From positions 124,001 to 188,000 of the forward strand of contig NZ_JBHTJH010000004.1 of NCBI RefSeq assembly GCF_042675645.1: a stretch of DNA of 64,000 nt, given 5' to 3'. Both the position numbers and the translations under genes were made by a program. Shown here in pieces: positions 32,753-40,829 of this stretch (position 1 is the stretch's first letter; each line of letters begins with the position of its first letter). The notes beneath the pieces were generated by a model. It made no database searches. It had not been told where the DNA came from and saw nothing but the letters and a program-made list of their open reading frames with translations. Source of the stretch: Sungkyunkwania multivorans (lineage in GTDB: Bacteria > Bacteroidota > Bacteroidia > Flavobacteriales > Flavobacteriaceae).

Positions 32753-34161
32753 GCCTTAAGCCCCATTTTTTCCGCTTTCCTTATCATAAATGCTCTCGCT
32801 GCCTCGTATTCGTTCGGGATCTCTCCTTCCAATATGGCCTCTTTGATCGCATCTTTTATCATTCCAATTTCTCGGGAAGGTTTCAAATTGAACGTTTGCA
32901 TGATCTCTTCGCCTGATACCGGAGGCTGAAAGTTCCTTACATGATCACGTTCTTCTACTTCAACGATCTTGTCTCGTACGATCTTAAAGTTGTTATGGTA
33001 TTTCTTGAAGCGCTTTGGATTCTTTGTAGTGATGTCTGCTTCACAAAGCGTCATAAGGTCATCGACATGGTCGCCAGCGTCAAATACCAATCTTCTAACG
33101 GCAGAATCGGTGACAATGTCTTGGGCCAAGACGATCGGACGACTGCTCATCAACACCATTTTTTGCACGAATTTCATCTTTTCGTTAAGAGGCATTCGCA
33201 ATCGCTTAAAAAGCTTATAGACCATTTTGCTTCCTACAAATTCGTGTCCGTGAAAGGTCCACCCCACTTTTTTACTGAACTTTTTTGTTGGTGCCTTTCC
33301 AATATCATGAAGCAATGCCGCCCAGCGCAACCATAAATTATCGGTATTTTCAGCAATATTGTCCACGACCTCCAATGTATGCCAGAAGTTGTCTTTGTGG
33401 CGCTGCCCTTCTACCTCATCGATGCCCTGAAGCGCACTCAATTCAGGTAATATATAGGGAAGGAGCTGTGTTTTATGCATCAATGCTAATCCAATTGATG
33501 GCTTCGGGGTGCTTAGGATCTTGTTCAACTCATCGACGATCCGTTCCTTTGAAATGATCTTTATGCGCTCTTTGTTACGCTTTATAGCGTCCAATGAGGC
33601 TGGCACTATGGTGAAATTCAACTGTGTGGCAAACCGGATGGCACGCATCATTCGTAAGGGATCATCGCTATAGGTAATATCGGGATCCAAGGGAGTTTTG
33701 ATAAGCTTCCTCTCTAAGTGGCCTACGCCGTCAAAAGGGTCCAGTAGATCTCCAAAGTTTTCCTTCTTCAAGCTTAACGCAAGCGCATTGATGGTAAAAT
33801 CCCTTCGCTTTTGATCGTCTTGCAAGGTTCCGTCTTCAACGATAGGTTTTCTGCTATCGCTACGGTAGCTTTCTTTGCGGGCACCGACAAACTCGATCTC
33901 TACATCATCGGTTTTGATCATGGCAGTTCCATAGTTCTTAAAAACTTGCACTTTGGGCTTTCCTGGGAGCAGGTCGGCCACTTTTTTGGCAAGAAGAATA
34001 CCGCTACCAACGGCTACAATGTCGATGTCTTTAGCGTTGCCTCTTTTTAAAAGAAAATCACGCACAAATCCACCGATGACATACGCCTCTAGTTCCAGAT
34101 CTTCGGCCGCGTTTGCTATGATGTTAAAGATATTCTTTTGAAGTGCTTCTTTATAATTCAT
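32749..34161 (-). CDS. cca: CCA-adding tRNA nucleotidyltransferase with HD domain
   Basis: Adds or repairs the 3' CCA of tRNAs. The 470-residue protein opens with the polymerase-beta-like head VIGGFVRDFLLKRG, with the catalytic aspartates in DIDIVAVG, then RRDFTINALA and the DDPLRMMRAIRFATQLNF neck/body motif, and it carries a C-terminal HD domain (LLHDIGKAPT) as in many bacterial relatives. I prefer ATG 34161 to the GTG at 34176. The 4-base overlap with ctaA downstream is a typical coupling signal. Whether it adds CCA entirely or only A or CC cannot be judged from motifs alone. Confidence 0.93.
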   Translation of the reverse strand: MNYKEALQKNIFNIIANAAEDLELEAYVIGGFVRDFLLKRGNAKDIDIVAVGSGILLAKKVADLLPGKPKVQVFKNYGTAMIKTDDVEIEFVGARKESYRSDSRKPIVEDGTLQDDQKRRDFTINALALSLKKENFGDLLDPFDGVGHLERKLIKTPLDPDITYSDDPLRMMRAIRFATQLNFTIVPASLDAIKRNKERIKIISKERIVDELNKILSTPKPSIGLALMHKTQLLPYILPELSALQGIDEVEGQRHKDNFWHTLEVVDNIAENTDNLWLRWAALLHDIGKAPTKKFSKKVGWTFHGHEFVGSKMVYKLFKRLRMPLNEKMKFVQKMVLMSSRPIVLAQDIVTDSAVRRLVFDAGDHVDDLMTLCEADITTKNPKRFKKYHNNFKIVRDKIVEVEERDHVRNFQPPVSGEEIMQTFNLKPSREIGMIKDAIKEAILEGEIPNEYEAARAFMIRKAEKMGLKA

Positions 34162-34425
34162 TTTAATTTTTGCCACGGATGCATAAATCCTCTATTTCTT
34201 TCTTGAATTTTGAAAGATTTCACAAATTTACAACCTATTTTAATCATAGAATAACTCTTTGATGATCTAAAAGGTCTTTATGGAAGTTTGCTAAAATTGC
34301 AAGTCTGTTAGAAGAAACTTTTAGATCATTTAGACATTGGGCACTATGTTTGTCATGAATTTATTCGTGAGATTCTAAGCTCAAAGTTCAGACTAACTTT
34401 TATCGTGCATTTGTGTCGAATAAAA
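34162..34425. other. Intergenic region with a 12-bp inverted repeat
   Basis: About 260 AT-rich bases separate cca and tsaC, both on the minus strand. They hold the perfect 12-bp inverted repeat ATGATCTAAAAG (34262-34273) / CTTTTAGATCAT (34318-34329) with a 44-base loop. I see no open frame, tRNA or terminator with a T-tract. Confidence 0.55.
34262..34329. repeat. 12-bp perfect inverted repeat, 44-base loop
   Basis: The arms ATGATCTAAAAG and CTTTTAGATCAT are fully complementary, and the loop includes a small TTGC/GCAA stem. There is no flanking target duplication that I can see. It could be a structured RNA or a remnant of a miniature transposable element. Confidence 0.55.
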
Positions 34426-34986
34426 CTATTTGCGTAGGATCTTTACTTCACCATCATTGGTTAACTTAATGATGGTAGATGGATTGCCACCAACTTTATC
34501 GCGATGCAAATCTACTACATGGTCCACACTGTTGATAATGTCTGGGTCGATCTCTTTGAAGTTTTGAGGTGCGGGATCTCCACTTATATTGGCCGATGTG
34601 GAAACCAAAGGGCGTTGTAGCTTGTCGATCAAGTGTCTACAAAACTCATCTTTGACTATTCTAATGGCCAAAGTGTTATCGGCTGCGACCAAATTCTTTG
34701 CAATGCCACGTGGGTTGTCGTAGATAATGGTGGTGGGCTTGGTTGTACTTTTAAGAATATCGAAAGCGATGGCCGGAACTTCTTGGACATATCGTTGTAA
34801 CATCCTTACATCTGAAACGAGACAGATAAGCGCCTTGCTATCATCTCTTCTCTTGATCTTATATATGCTACTTACAGCGGCCGCATCGGTGGCATCGCAA
34901 CCAAGTCCCCATACCGTGTCGGTGGGGTAGAGTATGGTGTCTCCCTGTTTAAGATGCCTTAACGCAGTCTCTATCGCTTCTTTCAT
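34426..34986 (-). CDS. tsaC: Threonylcarbamoyl-AMP synthase (Sua5/YrdC/TsaC)
   Basis: This 186-residue YrdC-fold enzyme makes threonylcarbamoyl-AMP from threonine, bicarbonate and ATP for the t6A37 modification of tRNAs. The entry motif ILYPTDTVWGLGCDATD, the Lys-Arg pair in YKIKRRDDSKALICLV and STSANISGDPAPQ are intact. Its first 38 bases overlap the GT52-like gene in another frame, so translation may be coupled to a glycosyltransferase, an unusual neighbour for a universal tRNA gene. It is the short YrdC type without the Sua5 C-terminal domain. Confidence 0.94.
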   Translation of the reverse strand: MKEAIETALRHLKQGDTILYPTDTVWGLGCDATDAAAVSSIYKIKRRDDSKALICLVSDVRMLQRYVQEVPAIAFDILKSTTKPTTIIYDNPRGIAKNLVAADNTLAIRIVKDEFCRHLIDKLQRPLVSTSANISGDPAPQNFKEIDPDIINSVDHVVDLHRDKVGGNPSTIIKLTNDGEVKILRK

Positions 34987-36028
34987 GGCAGAAATCCAAT
35001 ACTTGATTCTTTATGTCCTCATTGGTGAGGTGTTCGATATAATCATTTCCAAGGTAGTGCTTTTTGTCAGTGTTGTCCATATTTTCCAAGGCGGTGGAAA
35101 ATAGCGTGTAACAATCCTGAAAATGAACCTTCTCATTTAAAGATAACACCTCGATTGGAAATAAGGCAGGAAGAACTATAGCATCAGGAAAATGTACTTG
35201 ATACGCAGTGATTTCTCTCGGATGTGTTTTAATGACCACTTTGGTGGAAGCCGAGATGTTTTCGATAATATCCTTGTAAATATCGATCTTGGTTTGTTCA
35301 TCTGCTACCAGACCATCTTCCGATAACGGCTGAGTAAGGATCAACGAGCATTTTCCGTTTAAATCTTTGGTGCCTGTATCGTACATAAACAGTTGATAGA
35401 TCTCTTGTTTTAATTCATCGGAAAGCAACTTCTCGATCTTCTTGGTGTTAAGCTCCACAGCTTTATTTTTTAATTTAGAAGGAAGTTGATCCGGGTTTTG
35501 TGCATGTACGGCAATGATTTCATCTCCATGACCATTCTCTACCAAACATTTTGTGAGGTATTTTTTCTTGATCATTTCAGACAATTTTGGGACGAACTGA
35601 TAGGTCTTAAACCCGTCTTCGATCATGTGCAATCGATTGTTGGGGTATTTTAAGAAAAAATAATTCTTGGAAGAATCCGTATCACAAAAGTAAATATCTG
35701 ATTGTTCGATAAATGCCTGCTCCTCTTTAAGCTCTGGACAGGTCTCTTCTATATATTCTGTGATTTTCTGTTTCTTTCTAAAGGTATAATTGAACTTTCC
35801 GATATGAGCAACTTGTGTCTTTCGGCAAGGCATCATGATCACTTTTCTGAAGAAGATCGACTTTTCCAAACTAGGGATGAGCTTTTCAATTTCGGGTGTA
35901 TTCTCTACAAGAATCAGCAAATTATCTTGCTTTTTGTCTATTTCATAGTCATTCTGTACAATTATCTTGAAAATAGACATGTAGATGTTATAGATCGTTG
36001 AGCCGACAAAAGTGTTTGGGGTGTTCAT
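34949..36028 (-). CDS. GT52 / polysialyltransferase-like glycosyltransferase
   Basis: The 359-residue protein is a probable sugar transferase of the GT52 or alpha-2,8-polysialyltransferase-like (POLYST) type. Cues are RLHMIEDGFKTYQF near residue 130 (the E-D-G motif), ILTQPLSEDGLV in the middle and VVIKTHPRE plus LPALFPIEVL in the donor-binding half, where the His-Pro pair contacts CMP-sugar in relatives. No signal peptide or membrane segment is visible. It sits 2 bases after the GT32 gene and overlaps tsaC downstream. No sialic-acid synthesis genes are in this window, so the donor may not be CMP-sialate. Family assignment is tentative. Confidence 0.6.
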   Translation of the reverse strand: MNTPNTFVGSTIYNIYMSIFKIIVQNDYEIDKKQDNLLILVENTPEIEKLIPSLEKSIFFRKVIMMPCRKTQVAHIGKFNYTFRKKQKITEYIEETCPELKEEQAFIEQSDIYFCDTDSSKNYFFLKYPNNRLHMIEDGFKTYQFVPKLSEMIKKKYLTKCLVENGHGDEIIAVHAQNPDQLPSKLKNKAVELNTKKIEKLLSDELKQEIYQLFMYDTGTKDLNGKCSLILTQPLSEDGLVADEQTKIDIYKDIIENISASTKVVIKTHPREITAYQVHFPDAIVLPALFPIEVLSLNEKVHFQDCYTLFSTALENMDNTDKKHYLGNDYIEHLTNEDIKNQVLDFCHERSDRDCVKAS

Positions 36029-36030
36029 AC

Positions 36031-36795
36031 TTAGGTCAAGTTAATGATATGATAAAAACGCTCTTTTTGCATCTTATATTTTATACGATCAGAAATAAGC
36101 AATGGTAACTTTTGCAACTTTCTTTTTATACTATCCAGGTAATAGGATGCTCCTTTCTTCTTGTTTCGCCATGAGTCTTCCCACCAATGGATACAGACCG
36201 TGTTTTCTGTAATACACGCTGGTGAATATTCTTCTAACCAGGAAAATGGAAAGAAATAATCGGTAGTAAGGATCTTTACATCATTTACGGTTTGCGTCTT
36301 GTATTCGTCAACGCCATATTTTTTTAAGATAACGTTGCTTACAATGGGTGGTCCGCCCATCGCATTGAAATGGAGTCGTTGCTTACGTTCGGTCTCCTTG
36401 ATACAATCCAAAACAAACTCATTGCCCTTATTGGCACCGATCACTGCCGAATTCAACGGATATATCGAATCTTCAAGATCAGTCTGAAAGCCCACAAACG
36501 CCTCTTCTTCTAGCAATGCTCCAAAGTCTTTCAATATTTCAATGTCCGTATCAAGATAGATGCCACCTTCAGTATAGATAGAGTAGAGTCGCATATAGTC
36601 TGTGATAAAGGACCATTTCTTTTGCTTGTACAGTAACTTCAAAAACGGAAGCCTGTCAAATGGGGTGTTGCTCTCGTCCCACTTCTTTATCTCATAATCT
36701 GGAAGTTTCTCTTCCCATGAGGCGATGCATTTTTTTATGGTGTCATTGTAGCTGCCATTACCATACCAGCAAAAATGTATTTTTTTTGGAATCAT
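36031..36795 (-). CDS. GT32-family glycosyltransferase (capsular / OCH1-like)
   Basis: The 254-residue protein has the GT32 opening IPKKIHFCWYGNG, the SWEEKLPDYEIKKWDE segment, and the DxD metal and nucleotide-sugar site GGIYLDTDIEIL near residue 100, followed by VGFQTDLEDSIYPLNSAVIGANKGNEF. It transfers a hexose from a nucleotide sugar. The ATG at 36795 is used because the preceding in-frame codon at 36798 is TTG. It leads a minus-strand unit GT32, GT52-like, tsaC; a TATATTTG -7 element lies upstream. Confidence 0.88.
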   Translation of the reverse strand: MIPKKIHFCWYGNGSYNDTIKKCIASWEEKLPDYEIKKWDESNTPFDRLPFLKLLYKQKKWSFITDYMRLYSIYTEGGIYLDTDIEILKDFGALLEEEAFVGFQTDLEDSIYPLNSAVIGANKGNEFVLDCIKETERKQRLHFNAMGGPPIVSNVILKKYGVDEYKTQTVNDVKILTTDYFFPFSWLEEYSPACITENTVCIHWWEDSWRNKKKGASYYLDSIKRKLQKLPLLISDRIKYKMQKERFYHIINLT

Positions 36796-36853
36796 CAAAA
36801 TGTTTTTTGAAGGGGAATTTGTTTATTTGTAACCCCTTTGCCACAATTTGGCG

Positions 36854-36861
36854 CAAATATA
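36854..36861 (-). promoter_or_regulatory. -7 element for the GT32 / GT52-like / tsaC unit
   Basis: The minus strand reads TATATTTG, an exact TAnnTTTG match, about 58 bases before the GT32 ATG. It sits in the divergent gap with the GT2 gene (36918). Confidence 0.5.
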
Positions 36862-36917
36862 CCAATTTCAACCAATTATGTTGACTTTGTGATGTTTTAA
36901 ACGAAATTCAGAACCGT

Positions 36918-37673
36918 ATGGCTATCAGCGGATTGGTGATCAGTTTTAATGAAGAACGACATATTGGCGATTGCATCGATTCGTTATTTCGAGTCTGTGA
37001 TGAGGTCATCGTGGTAGATTCATTCAGCAAGGATGATACCGTAAAGATAGCAACTTCCAAAGGGGCCAAGGTCATCTCCCAGGAATTTTTAGGGGATGGG
37101 AAGCAACGAATTCATGGATTACAATTCTGTAAGAACGATTGGATCCTCAATCTTGACGCCGATGAACGTTTGGACGAAGACACTTATCAATTCATCATGA
37201 GTGAAGCTTATTTAGATCTTCCACACGATGCCTACAATTTGCGGATGCGCAACTTTTTGGGAGATGAGGAGGTCAATTACTCAGGTTGGTATCCAGACTA
37301 CACCTGTCGTTTCTTTAACAAACAAACGGCAACGCCCTCTACCTCCAAAGTACATCAACGTATTCAGGCCAACAATATCAAAGACACCAAATTACACCTC
37401 TATCATTACGGATGGGATAGCTTCTTTCAGATCATTTCGAAGAAAAACCAATATACCGATTGGCAAGCCGAAGAATTGGTAGCGAGAGGGAAGAAGGCCA
37501 AGTGGTTCGATCCTTTCACCCATGGGTTTGCGGCATGGTTTCGATGCTATTTCTTCAAAAAGGGCGTGTTAAATGGGGTAGATGGATTTACCTTTGCATT
37601 GATACAGGCATTTTTCTCTTATATGAAATACGCCAAGTTGTTGAAACTTCAAAAAAAGAAAGACAGGTCATGA
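36918..37673 (+). CDS. GT2-family glycosyltransferase (WaaE-like)
   Basis: The 251-residue GT-A enzyme opens with AISGLVISFNEERHIGDCIDSL, the WaaE-like GT2 pattern, and has the acidic motif LNLDADERLDEDTY and a distal WYPDYTCRFFNK segment. Hydrophobic residues near the C-terminus (FAAWFRCYFFKK, FALIQAFFSYMKYAKLL) suggest membrane contact. It probably adds a sugar to a lipid-linked glycan. The next gene starts within its stop codon (ATGA overlap), so the two are coupled. Confidence 0.88.
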   Translation: MAISGLVISFNEERHIGDCIDSLFRVCDEVIVVDSFSKDDTVKIATSKGAKVISQEFLGDGKQRIHGLQFCKNDWILNLDADERLDEDTYQFIMSEAYLDLPHDAYNLRMRNFLGDEEVNYSGWYPDYTCRFFNKQTATPSTSKVHQRIQANNIKDTKLHLYHYGWDSFFQIISKKNQYTDWQAEELVARGKKAKWFDPFTHGFAAWFRCYFFKKGVLNGVDGFTFALIQAFFSYMKYAKLLKLQKKKDRS

Positions 37674-38614
37674 AGATATTGATCACAGGGGTAGCAGGTT
37701 TTATCGGGTCGCACTTGGCAGAGCATCTCGCTTCAGAAGGTCATGAAGTGGTTGGCGTGGATAACTTCAACGATTATTACGATGTTAGCTTGAAACGATT
37801 GAATGCATCGCAAGTAAGAGAAAAAGGGGTGACCATCATCGAAGCGAATCTAAATGACGATCTCGAAGCTGTTTTGCCTTCGGGATTTGACTATGTCTAT
37901 CATCTGGCTGCACAGCCTGGTATCGCGGCTCATATATCCTTAGAAGAATATGTGAACAACAATATTTTCGCCACACAAAAGCTGTTAGCTTGGACGTTGA
38001 AATACAATCCGGAGGTCAAGCTTTTTGTGAACATCGCCACCTCTTCGATCTACGGACTGGAAGCCACGCTGCCGGAGACGGCCGAAGTAAAGCCAATATC
38101 CTTTTATGGAAGTACGAAGCTCGCCGCCGAACAATTGGTACTCGGCTTGGCAAGGACCAAACAGATGAATACGTGCTCTATTCGATGTTTTTCAGTATAT
38201 GGCCCAAGAGAAAGGCCAGAAAAGCTGTATACCAAGCTTATCAAGGCGATCTTTGAAGGAACAAGGTTTCCGTTGCATCAAGGAAGTGAAAAACATTCGC
38301 GTAGCTTTACTTACGTGGGTGATATCGTAAAAGGACTCGCTGCGGTCATTGGAAAAGAAACCATCTGCAATGGAGAGATCTTCAATATCGGTTCGGATCA
38401 AGAATTTACCACTGGCGAAGGAATCGCATTGATCGAAAAGATCATCGGAAAAAAAGCGATGATCCAACATACGGCTCCGCGTCCGGGAGATCAACTGCGC
38501 ACCACGGCGATCATTGATAAAGCGAGAAAACTATTGAATTACGACCCCACTACCGAATTCGAAGAAGGCTTAAAACAACAAGTGGCGTGGTACAGAGCAA
38601 ACTTCGTCAAGTAG
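37670..38614 (+). CDS. NAD-dependent epimerase, likely UDP-glucuronate 4-epimerase-type
   Basis: The 314-residue SDR-superfamily enzyme interconverts nucleotide sugars. It opens with the NAD-binding motif ILITGVAGFIGSHLAE (residues 3-18) and DNFNDYYDVSLKR, which is typical of UDP-glucuronate 4-epimerases; the catalytic Ser is in NIATSSIYG and the YxxxK pair in FYGSTKLAAE. ATG 37670 is chosen because the Rossmann motif starts there; the longer frame to 37460 lies in the GT2 gene. It supplies donor sugars to the neighbouring transferases. UDP-galacturonate is the likely product, but UDP-GalNAc-type products are possible. Confidence 0.85.
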   Translation: MKILITGVAGFIGSHLAEHLASEGHEVVGVDNFNDYYDVSLKRLNASQVREKGVTIIEANLNDDLEAVLPSGFDYVYHLAAQPGIAAHISLEEYVNNNIFATQKLLAWTLKYNPEVKLFVNIATSSIYGLEATLPETAEVKPISFYGSTKLAAEQLVLGLARTKQMNTCSIRCFSVYGPRERPEKLYTKLIKAIFEGTRFPLHQGSEKHSRSFTYVGDIVKGLAAVIGKETICNGEIFNIGSDQEFTTGEGIALIEKIIGKKAMIQHTAPRPGDQLRTTAIIDKARKLLNYDPTTEFEEGLKQQVAWYRANFVK

Positions 38615-39377
38615 CTTTATTTTCCTTCCAGAGTTTGGCAAGCGTTACATATCGCGAATGCACACCCAATGCATTCAAATGCGAAATAATGATTCCCTTC
38701 TTGCCATCTAAAATGCCCAACCGAATAATGTAATGGTTAAAGAATTTCCATGTAGGTCTAAAGATCTTTAAGAAAAGGTTGCTTTTCTTCCCCTTTCTGA
38801 ATTCCTCTTGCGCCCGCAGTTGGCCGTATTTGATCATTTTCCTTTTGTAGTCTTCATAATCGCTATACGAATAATGAATCAGCTTGTTTTTGAATTTCCC
38901 AAGGCTGCCATCAATTTGAAGCTGCTCATGCACGATGCGATCGCCTTCAAACTGACACTTGCTTTTTCTGAATAGGCGCACATTCTTGTCCGTTTGCCAA
39001 CCACTGAACCGAAGCTTTTTATCATTGAACATAAATTGTCGGTAAAACCAATAGGCAACATGCGGCTTTTGGTCGTCCTTCAAAGTTGCATAGATCTCTT
39101 CTCTGAGTGCTACGGTAACTTCTTCATCGGCATCGAGGAACAACACCCAGTCGTTGTTCGCTAGGCTTAACGTGTATGTCTTTTGTTTGGTGAAATCCTC
39201 GAATTTATGTTGAAAGACCTTTACCTGCGGGTACTCATCTTTTAAGATGTTCAAGGTGGTATCTGTACTATACGAATCCACGATGATGATCTCATCGGCA
39301 AAAGCGATCGAGTCCAAGCACCGTCTGATGTTTTCCTCCTCGTTATAGGTAATGACTAAGGCTGAGAGTTTTTGCAA
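38607..39377 (-). CDS. GT2-family glycosyltransferase (WaaE/KdtX-like)
   Basis: The 256-residue protein has LSALVITYNEEENIRRCLDSI at its start and WVLFLDADEEVTVALREEI, the same GT2/WaaE pattern as the gene at 36918. It carries a Lys-rich C-terminus (KKSNLFLKIFRPTWKF) for membrane contact. Its start appears to be TTG at 39377; the nearby ATG is out of frame. Its stop overlaps the tail of the convergent epimerase gene by 8 bases. A TATATTTG box lies upstream. It is plausibly a lipopolysaccharide-core transferase. Confidence 0.85.
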   Translation of the reverse strand: MQKLSALVITYNEEENIRRCLDSIAFADEIIIVDSYSTDTTLNILKDEYPQVKVFQHKFEDFTKQKTYTLSLANNDWVLFLDADEEVTVALREEIYATLKDDQKPHVAYWFYRQFMFNDKKLRFSGWQTDKNVRLFRKSKCQFEGDRIVHEQLQIDGSLGKFKNKLIHYSYSDYEDYKRKMIKYGQLRAQEEFRKGKKSNLFLKIFRPTWKFFNHYIIRLGILDGKKGIIISHLNALGVHSRYVTLAKLWKENKAT

Positions 39378-39398
39378 GGTAGCGTGTCTTTAGCATCG

Positions 39399-39406
39399 CA
39401 AATATA
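39399..39406 (-). promoter_or_regulatory. -7 element upstream of the minus-strand GT2 gene
   Basis: The minus strand reads TATATTTG, an exact match, 21 bases before the proposed TTG start. No good TTG is seen at the -33 position. Confidence 0.45.
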
Positions 39407-39428
39407 AAGCAGTTTGGATCAGTAACAT

Positions 39429-39457
39429 AAAAAAGCCCATGTTTTAAAACATAGGCT
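39429..39457 (-). terminator. Terminator after dapD
   Basis: On the minus strand AGCCTATGTTTT pairs with AAAACATGGGCT (one mismatch) and TTTTTT follows, about 9 bases past the dapD stop. It separates dapD from the GT2 gene. Confidence 0.75.
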
Positions 39458-39465
39458 ATTGCTTC

Positions 39466-40281
39466 TTAGACCGCTACATCATGTTCTCGCAACGCGTCAT
39501 TTAGCGACGTCTTTTTATTGGTGCTTTCCTTGCGCTTGCCAATGATCAGTGCACAAGGCACATTGTATTCGCCCGCAGGGAATTTTTTGGTGTAGCTACC
39601 TGGGATCACCACCGATCTTGGAGGTACTTCTCCCTTCATTTCTAAAGGTTGGTCTCCCGTAACGTCGATGATCTTGGTAGAGGCAGTGAGTACTACATTG
39701 GCTCCTAAAACGGCCTCCGTACCAACACGAACGCCTTCTACGACGATGCATCTCGATCCGATAAAGGCATCATCTTCGATGATCACTGGTGCTGCCTGCA
39801 AGGGCTCCAAGACCCCACCAATGCCAACACCTCCAGAAAGGTGAACATTCCTTCCGATCTGTGCACAACTACCAACGGTGGCCCAAGTATCTACCATCGT
39901 TCCTTCATCCACGTAGGCGCCAATATTCACATAGCTTGGCATCATAATGACTCCCGAAGAAATATACGCGCCATGTCTCGCCACGGCATGTGGCACCACT
40001 CTGATCCCTTTTTCCTTATAGCCTGTCTTTAAAGGTATTTTATCGTGAAATTCAAGCGGTCCTGCTTCGATGGTTTCCATCTTTTGAATAGGGAAGTAGA
40101 GGACCACGCCTTTCTTCACCCACTCATTTACCTGCCAGCCACTTTGAGTAGGTTCGGCGACGCGAAGTGTCCCTTCGTCAAGTAAAGAGATCACCTTTCT
40201 GATCGCCTGTTGAGTGTCTGTTGATTTCAATAATTCTCGGTTGTCCCAAGCCTTCTCTATGATTGATTGTAATTCGGTCAT
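39466..40281 (-). CDS. dapD: Tetrahydrodipicolinate N-succinyltransferase
   Basis: This 271-residue trimeric left-handed beta-helix enzyme transfers succinyl from succinyl-CoA to tetrahydrodipicolinate in the succinylase branch of lysine and diaminopimelate synthesis. Hexapeptide repeats run through the centre (GAYISSGVIMMPSYVNIGAYVDEG to GGVLEPLQAAPVIIEDDAFIG), with the characteristic N-terminal segment and C-terminal SYTKKFPAGEYNVPCALIIGKR. Its product feeds meso-diaminopimelate for peptidoglycan and, through lysA, lysine. It is a single gene with its own terminator. Confidence 0.96.
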   Translation of the reverse strand: MTELQSIIEKAWDNRELLKSTDTQQAIRKVISLLDEGTLRVAEPTQSGWQVNEWVKKGVVLYFPIQKMETIEAGPLEFHDKIPLKTGYKEKGIRVVPHAVARHGAYISSGVIMMPSYVNIGAYVDEGTMVDTWATVGSCAQIGRNVHLSGGVGIGGVLEPLQAAPVIIEDDAFIGSRCIVVEGVRVGTEAVLGANVVLTASTKIIDVTGDQPLEMKGEVPPRSVVIPGSYTKKFPAGEYNVPCALIIGKRKESTNKKTSLNDALREHDVAV

Positions 40282-40299
40282 TTATTGTTGCTTTTTAGG

Positions 40300-40307
40300 C
40301 AAAGATA
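40300..40307 (-). promoter_or_regulatory. -7 element of the dapD promoter
   Basis: The minus strand reads TATCTTTG, an exact TAnnTTTG match, 19 bases before the dapD ATG. A clear -33 element is not seen. Confidence 0.5.
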
Positions 40308-40342
40308 AGCGGTGGTTTTCAATAAAGCGAGCGATTTTATAC

Positions 40343-40368
40343 TTGTAACAATATAAACCGTATTTTTG
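40343..40368 (+). promoter_or_regulatory. ruvX promoter
   Basis: TATTTTTG at 40361-40368 is an exact -7 match and a TTG at 40343-40345 may serve as -33, though the 15-base spacing is shorter than usual. The ATG is 15 bases downstream, giving a short leader. Confidence 0.45.
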
Positions 40369-40382
40369 CCAAAAATCTTCAA

Positions 40383-40793
40383 ATGGCACGAATTTTGGCG
40401 ATAGATTATGGGAAGAAACGAACGGGGATTGCGGTCACGGATGAGCTGCAGATCATCGCTTCGGGACTTACTACTGTCGCCACGGATGAGTTATTTGATT
40501 TTTTGAAAGATTATTTGAAAGAAGAGCAGGTAGCGCTTTTTGTGGTCGGAGAACCCAAACAAATGAACAATGAGGCTTCGGAAAGTGAAGTGCTCATCCG
40601 TCCGTTTGTAGAAAAGTTGAAGGCGACCTTTAAGGATATTCCTGTGGAACGCGTGGATGAACGATTTACGTCCAAAATGGCGTTTCAAACGATGATCGAT
40701 AGCGGATTGAAGAAAAAGCAGCGACGAAACAAAGCTTTGGTAGATGAGATAAGTGCAACTATCATTCTTCAATCTTATTTATATAATAAATAA
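40383..40793 (+). CDS. ruvX: Pre-16S rRNA nuclease / Holliday junction resolvase-like YqgF
   Basis: The 136-residue RNase H-fold nuclease has MARILAIDYGKKRTGIAVTDE with the first catalytic Asp, FVVGEPKQMN and PVERVDERFTSKMA with a second acidic residue, then KALVDEISATIILQSYL with the last Asp. YqgF in E. coli processes the 5' end of 16S rRNA; the resolvase role is older and less certain. It precedes def by 36 bases on the same strand, a common pairing in Bacteroidetes. Confidence 0.94.
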   Translation: MARILAIDYGKKRTGIAVTDELQIIASGLTTVATDELFDFLKDYLKEEQVALFVVGEPKQMNNEASESEVLIRPFVEKLKATFKDIPVERVDERFTSKMAFQTMIDSGLKKKQRRNKALVDEISATIILQSYLYNK

Positions 40794-40829
40794 CATGAAT
40801 GTTGACCGTTTGGTGTTAATGAAACGAAT

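Noticed and set aside
32941..33557. Several plus-strand frames within cca
   Set aside because: They lie opposite conserved catalytic motifs of cca and have no independent start signals or family resemblance.
34177..34425. A tRNA or other structured RNA gene in the gap before tsaC
   Set aside because: No cloverleaf with a T-loop GTTCRAATC or CCA-proximal stem could be found on either strand; only the inverted repeat stands out.
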